DNA from: JAUUZT01 sp964654015
Lineage (GTDB): Bacteria > Chloroflexota > Dehalococcoidia > GIF9 > AB-539-J10
Direction: 5' to 3'
NCBI GenBank assembly: GCA_964654015.1
Contig: CAZZHQ010000110.1
Coordinates: 1 to 8,010, forward strand
DNA: 8,010 nucleotides
Shown: one piece after another, positions 5,077-8,010 of the stretch
Position numbering within the stretch: the first letter of the stretch is position 1
How the letters are laid out: each line of letters begins with the position of its first letter
Translations under genes and position numbers: made by a program
Notes under the pieces: model-generated
What the model saw: only the letters and a program-made list of their open reading frames with translations
Told to the model about the DNA's origin: nothing
Database searches by the model: none

Positions 5077-6493
5077 CTTGAGCTACGCTGCGGTAATGGG
5101 GAGGAGTAACCAGATTCTGCAAAAAGCGGTAGGGATAAATTACGACGATTTTAAAATCGGCCCGCTTGCTTTTGATTATGAGCGGATGATGGAAAGCGTC
5201 GGTTACAGGCTGGACGAAGTACAGCGCATCCAGCAGGAAACCGGCGTTGGTCAGACCTCACTATTAGAACTACGCAATATTACTGCCCTGGCGCGTAAAT
5301 TAGCTCCGAAGGGCAAAGGAGCCAGAATCTTTGTTAAGGATGAAGCGGCTAATCCTTCAGGAAGTTTTAAAGACCGGCGTGCCTCGTTATCTGTCTATGT
5401 TGCTCAACAAAAAGGCTCTCCCGGAGTAATTGCGGCTACCAGTGGTAACTATGGTGCTGCGGTTGCCTCCCAAGCAGCTATGCGCGGTTTAAAATGCATA
5501 GTAGTCCAAGAGGTGTTCGACAGCCGCGGTGTCGGTCAGCCAGAGATTATTGAGAAGAGTCGTAAATGTGAGGCTTACGGAGCGGAAGTGCATCAGCTAT
5601 CTGTTGGTCCGGAGCTTTTTTATGTCTTCCTCTGCCTCCTTGAGGAAACTGGGTTCTTTAGTGCTTCCCTATATACACCATTCGCTGTTGCTGGTATAGA
5701 GACCCTTGGGTTTGAAGTTGCCACCCAGGTAGAGAAACAAGAAGGTGTCGCTCCAGCCGCAGTGGTCATTGCTCATGCTGGAGGTGGCAATCTAACTGGG
5801 ACAGCGCGGGGTCTGTTGAAAGCAAACTGTCCCGATACTAAGGTTATTGGTGCCAGTGTTGACCTCACCGGGCTTCACATGGCAAGTGACCGCGACTTCA
5901 ATCGAAAATCATTTACTACGGCGCACACTGGCTTTGCTGTGCCTTTTACCACTTGGCCAGATAGGGCGGATGTACCTCTAAACGCCGCTCGCACCTTGCG
6001 TTATATGGACCGTTTCGTTACCGTGAAACAGGGAGCCGTATTTTATGTAACAGAAATGCTGGCACAAATGGAAGGGTTGGAAAGGGGACCGGCAGGCAAT
6101 TCATCCCTTGCCGCTGCTTTTGCAATTGCTCAAGAAATGGATGAGGATGAGATACTCGTCGTTCAAGAAACCGAATACACGGGTGCCGGGAAACACCCGT
6201 GGGCGCAGCTCAATTTTGCTGCAGAAAATGGTATAGAAATTAAGCGTGGTGATCCCAAAGAAGAGTCAGCCGGAAAGAACATAATTATACCCGAACACCC
6301 CAGTCAAGTTCAGGTTAAAGATATGTCCATGGCAGATCTCCGGTGCTCATACCTAAGAAACGCCATTGCCAAGCTGCCCGGTAAAACTGTCACTGAAATT
6401 GAACTAGACTTCCTAGTGGCTGATACTAGAAGTAGCCGGCAATTTGTTGAGAATATACTAGCTGAATCAGGCATTACTATAAGTTCAGCGTAA
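5066..6493 (+). CDS. ortB: 2-amino-4-oxopentanoate thiolase, large (beta) PLP subunit OrtB
   Basis: The 475-residue protein is a fold-type II PLP enzyme related to threonine synthase and closely patterned on OrtB. Key regions are QTSLLELRNIT (63-73), KDEAANPSGSFKDRRAS (91-107, K102 the likely Schiff-base lysine), AATSGNYGAAVASQAAM (123-139), ECFDSRGVGQPEIIEK-like QEVFDSRGVGQPEIIEK (148-164), HAGGGNLTGTARG (237-249, phosphate loop), HMASD (271-275) and VVQETEYTGAGKH (365-377). It carries the active site for thiolytic cleavage by CoA. Its ATG is preceded by GAAGGA (5051-5056) inside ortA. Length is as expected and no frame damage is visible. The ORF is intact, so the step should be functional. 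Confidence 0.95.
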   Translation: MPVDLSYAAVMGRSNQILQKAVGINYDDFKIGPLAFDYERMMESVGYRLDEVQRIQQETGVGQTSLLELRNITALARKLAPKGKGARIFVKDEAANPSGSFKDRRASLSVYVAQQKGSPGVIAATSGNYGAAVASQAAMRGLKCIVVQEVFDSRGVGQPEIIEKSRKCEAYGAEVHQLSVGPELFYVFLCLLEETGFFSASLYTPFAVAGIETLGFEVATQVEKQEGVAPAAVVIAHAGGGNLTGTARGLLKANCPDTKVIGASVDLTGLHMASDRDFNRKSFTTAHTGFAVPFTTWPDRADVPLNAARTLRYMDRFVTVKQGAVFYVTEMLAQMEGLERGPAGNSSLAAAFAIAQEMDEDEILVVQETEYTGAGKHPWAQLNFAAENGIEIKRGDPKEESAGKNIIIPEHPSQVQVKDMSMADLRCSYLRNAIAKLPGKTVTEIELDFLVADTRSSRQFVENILAESGITISSA

Positions 6494-6527
6494 AGAAGTC
6501 AGAAAGTGGGATAAGCGATAGGAGCCC

Positions 6528-7667
6528 GTGAATAAGGAATCACTGACCGTAGCAGGGTGGGTAGAAATAGACCTGAGCGCACTGAGCAATAATGTAAAAG
6601 TAATAAAGCGATGCTTGCGGGGCAATACTCAATTTGGTGCTGTCGTTAAAAAAAACGCCTACGGCCATGGTCTAGTACCAATTGCTCAAAGCGTGGTATC
6701 TACCAGCGTGGATTATCTCGCCGTCTATTCCTTGGAAGAAGCATTAGAACTGCGTTGTGCCAACATCACTGTCCCTATACTGGTCTTTGGATTTATCCCG
6801 CCCGAAGTGGCCAAAATAGTCATTTGCGCTCATTTAACCCCTACAGTTATGACACCCGAGTTAGCTCTCGCATTAAACAGTGCTGCCGCTGAGTTGGATA
6901 CCAAAGTCAATGTACATGTCAAGGTGGATACCGGTCTCAATCGGTCGGGAGCTTCTTTTGAGGACGCGGCAAACCTATTATCTTTCCTTTTCAATCTTGA
7001 TCATATTGAAGTAGGCGGTTTGTACACCCATTTTTCATCAGCTGATGAGCTAGACAAAACACCAACTGAGACCCAGCTTAGAAGATTTCTTGACTTGGCT
7101 AAAGCTTTTCCGACAGTGAAGTTTTTGCATGCTGCCAATAGTGCGGCCACCTTGAGATTTCCAGAGACGCATCTGAATCTCGTACGGGTAGGCATAGCTC
7201 TATATGGATTAAAGCCTTATCCGTTTATGGAAAAAGACATCCCATTAAGACCTGTATTAAGCCTTAAAGGACAAATAGCCCGTATCCACCGACTGAGGGC
7301 TAGTGAGGGTGTGGGCTATGGTCTGACTTGGAAGGCTCCAAATGATGCTCTGATTGCTCTAGTTCCCGTTGGTTATGGAGATGGTCTGCCGAGGTCACTG
7401 TCAAACCGGGGTGAAGCCTTGGTAAGAGGTCGTCGCGTGCCTATTCGTGGAATAATCAGTATGGATCAGTGCATTCTAGATATCACGAACATTGCCGAAG
7501 CACATGTGGGGGATGAAGTAACTTTTATTGGCAGTCAATTATACGGGCAGATAACCGCTGAAGAAGTGGCTAAGTGGGCCAACATGATTAACTATGAGAT
7601 AGTCACGAGATTACCAGCAAGACTGCCGCGATACTATTTATCTTCCTCCGCGGAAGATCTATGTTAA
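6528..7667 (+). CDS. alr: Alanine racemase (PLP fold type III)
   Basis: The 379-residue protein has the full Alr pattern: WVEIDLSALSNNV (11-23), AVVKKNAYGHG (38-48, K41 the PLP lysine), VKVDTGLNRSG (131-141), YTHFSSAD (166-173), HAANSAA (201-207), RVGIALYG (220-227), GVGYGLTW (261-268, Y264 the second catalytic base), VPVGYGDGLPR (279-289) and SMDQCILDIT (311-320). It interconverts D- and L-alanine. The GTG start has TAGGAG (6519-6524) only three bases upstream, a short spacing, but it gives the normal N-terminus. It follows ortB by 34 bases and is probably in the same operon. That placement suggests it handles D-alanine released by OrtAB, not cell-wall supply. Ornithine racemase is a different family (YhfX-like/Orr), but activity on other amino acids cannot be excluded. 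The residue after K41 is lysine where alanine is common. Confidence 0.93.
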   Translation: MNKESLTVAGWVEIDLSALSNNVKVIKRCLRGNTQFGAVVKKNAYGHGLVPIAQSVVSTSVDYLAVYSLEEALELRCANITVPILVFGFIPPEVAKIVICAHLTPTVMTPELALALNSAAAELDTKVNVHVKVDTGLNRSGASFEDAANLLSFLFNLDHIEVGGLYTHFSSADELDKTPTETQLRRFLDLAKAFPTVKFLHAANSAATLRFPETHLNLVRVGIALYGLKPYPFMEKDIPLRPVLSLKGQIARIHRLRASEGVGYGLTWKAPNDALIALVPVGYGDGLPRSLSNRGEALVRGRRVPIRGIISMDQCILDITNIAEAHVGDEVTFIGSQLYGQITAEEVAKWANMINYEIVTRLPARLPRYYLSSSAEDLC

Positions 7668-7677
7668 CCATAGATTT
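7657..7677 (+). terminator. Weak stem-loop at the end of alr
   Basis: ATCTATG (7657-7663) pairs with CATAGAT (7669-7675) around TTAAC, which contains the alr stop codon; only two further T residues follow. A second stem, ATCTTCC/GGAAGAT (7640-7646 and 7652-7658), lies just before, and AGAGCC/GGCTCT (7680-7685 and 7698-7703) just after. None has a good U tract, so termination here is uncertain. Confidence 0.3.
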
Positions 7678-7724
7678 GCAGAGCCACCAAGGTCATAGGC
7701 TCTGGTACTGTAGAAATCATTAGC

Positions 7725-7802
7725 CCTTCTAGTGTCCCGTCTCGGAAATACATTGACAAAGTCGTTTGATTTTTTCCAGAATTGAATCTGCTGTTGCTGT
7801 CC
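7725..7802 (-). repeat. 78-bp perfect inverted repeat, right copy (IS630 3' end)
   Basis: This is the exact reverse complement of 336-413. It ends abruptly at 7802, where the left copy continues into the rest of the transposase gene, and sequence with no similarity to that gene follows. Identity across all 78 bases implies either a recent common source or gene conversion between the two flanks. Confidence 0.9.
7729..7802 (-). pseudogene. IS630-family transposase, extreme C-terminal fragment
   Basis: Read on the minus strand, this encodes TATADSILEKIKRLCQCISE and the terminal TGH with a TAG stop, identical to the end of the left IS630 fragment. Only about 24 codons remain. The open frame continues upstream on the minus strand to about 7998, but that is a chance read-through of other IS sequence and not a gene. 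Confidence 0.85.
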
Positions 7803-7853
7803 TGACGTTCCCCCGTAAAACCGCTGCACCCTGTCTTAGAGTCCTCGAGATAT
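7803..7853. other. 51-bp orphan segment between IS630 remnant and IS3 end
   Basis: It starts TGACGTTCCCCCGTAAAACC, directly after the IS630 remnant, and stops directly before the IS3-type TGATCC end. It matches neither flanking element in this window. The TG start and C-run resemble an insertion-sequence terminus, so it may be a stub of a third element, but the family is not recognised. Confidence 0.4.
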
Positions 7854-8010
7854 TGATCCTCTCCCCAAAAACTGGGCCATACAAAATGTTAGTTTTGTGG
7901 GATGATAATATACGTAAAGGAGGATCATTCCATGAAAAAGTCCAGGTACACGGCGGAGCAAATCGCCTTTGCGCTGAGGCAGGCAGAGTCGGGCACACCT
8001 GTTATCGAGG
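7854..8010 (+). mobile_element. IS3-family element, left end and start of orfA
   Basis: The end begins TGATCCTCTCCCCAAAAACTG, with the TG terminus typical of IS3-family elements, followed by a 78-base leader and orfA at 7932. The element runs off the right edge. Its left end faces the cargo, mirroring the related remnant at 1-55. Confidence 0.75.
7932..8010 (+). CDS. IS3-family transposase OrfA, N-terminal part (runs off the window)
   Basis: The 26 visible residues, MKKSRYTAEQIAFALRQAES and onward GTPVIE, match the N-terminus of the helix-turn-helix OrfA of IS3-family elements, which binds the element ends. AAAGGAGG (7916-7923) lies eight bases before the ATG. OrfA is normally about 90-110 residues and is followed by OrfB, reached by programmed frameshift. 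The visible part is undamaged, so the element could be intact. Confidence 0.9.
   Translation, partial: MKKSRYTAEQIAFALRQAESGTPVIE

Noticed and set aside
6528..7667. Ornithine racemase (Orr) instead of alanine racemase, suggested by the ortAB context
   Set aside because: The sequence has the full alanine racemase two-domain pattern including the GVGYGLTW catalytic tyrosine and SMDQ motifs; nothing specifically indicates Orr.
7729..7998. 89-codon open frame on the minus strand
   Set aside because: It runs from IS3 leader and orfA antisense through the orphan segment into the IS630 tail; only the last ~24 codons are real transposase, and the rest is a chance junction frame.

Overview
The window reads as a compact amino-acid catabolism island from an anaerobic, low-to-medium GC Firmicute (clostridial, Peptococcaceae-like). 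The basis is AGGAGG-type ribosome binding sites, frequent TTG/GTG starts, sigma-A-like promoters and proteins of Stickland/ornithine-fermentation type. The organism assignment is inference; no rRNA or tRNA is present.

Layout. Positions 1-413 and 7725-8010 are insertion-sequence debris arranged almost symmetrically. On each side the remains of an IS3-family element (left end facing inward) lie outside the 3' end of an IS630-family transposase gene (3' end facing inward). The two IS630 ends share a perfect 78-bp inverted repeat. Between them lies about 7.3 kb of cargo in two divergent gene sets around one regulator.

Leftward set (minus strand, 2446 to 515): an isochorismatase-fold protein whose three catalytic positions all appear substituted, a 147-aa protein resembling the TIGR04076 family, and an iron-sulfur flavoprotein-like NAD(P)H:FMN reductase-family protein. 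Central gene (minus, 3242-2727): an Lrp/AsnC regulator. Rightward set (plus, 3509 to 7667): an alanine dehydrogenase/ornithine cyclodeaminase-family enzyme, ortA and ortB (2-amino-4-oxopentanoate thiolase), and alanine racemase.

How it may work. OrtAB is known to cleave (2R)-2-amino-4-oxopentanoate with CoA to acetyl-CoA and D-alanine, the last step of oxidative ornithine fermentation. An adjoining alanine racemase would give L-alanine, and the alanine dehydrogenase-like enzyme could oxidise it to pyruvate, NADH and ammonia. The three steps form a coherent route from aminooxopentanoate to acetyl-CoA plus pyruvate. The usual upstream ornithine genes (orr, oraS, oraE, ord) are absent from the window, so the source of substrate is open.

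The most striking non-coding feature is a roughly 110-bp sequence present twice in inverted orientation, on either side of the Lrp gene. Each copy carries a sigma-A promoter with 17-bp spacing (TTGACA or TTGATA, then TAAAAT) and an upstream dyad, one firing left and one right. This suggests that the regulator controls both gene sets through duplicated promoter-operators and ties the uncharacterised leftward genes to the alanine/aminooxopentanoate pathway.
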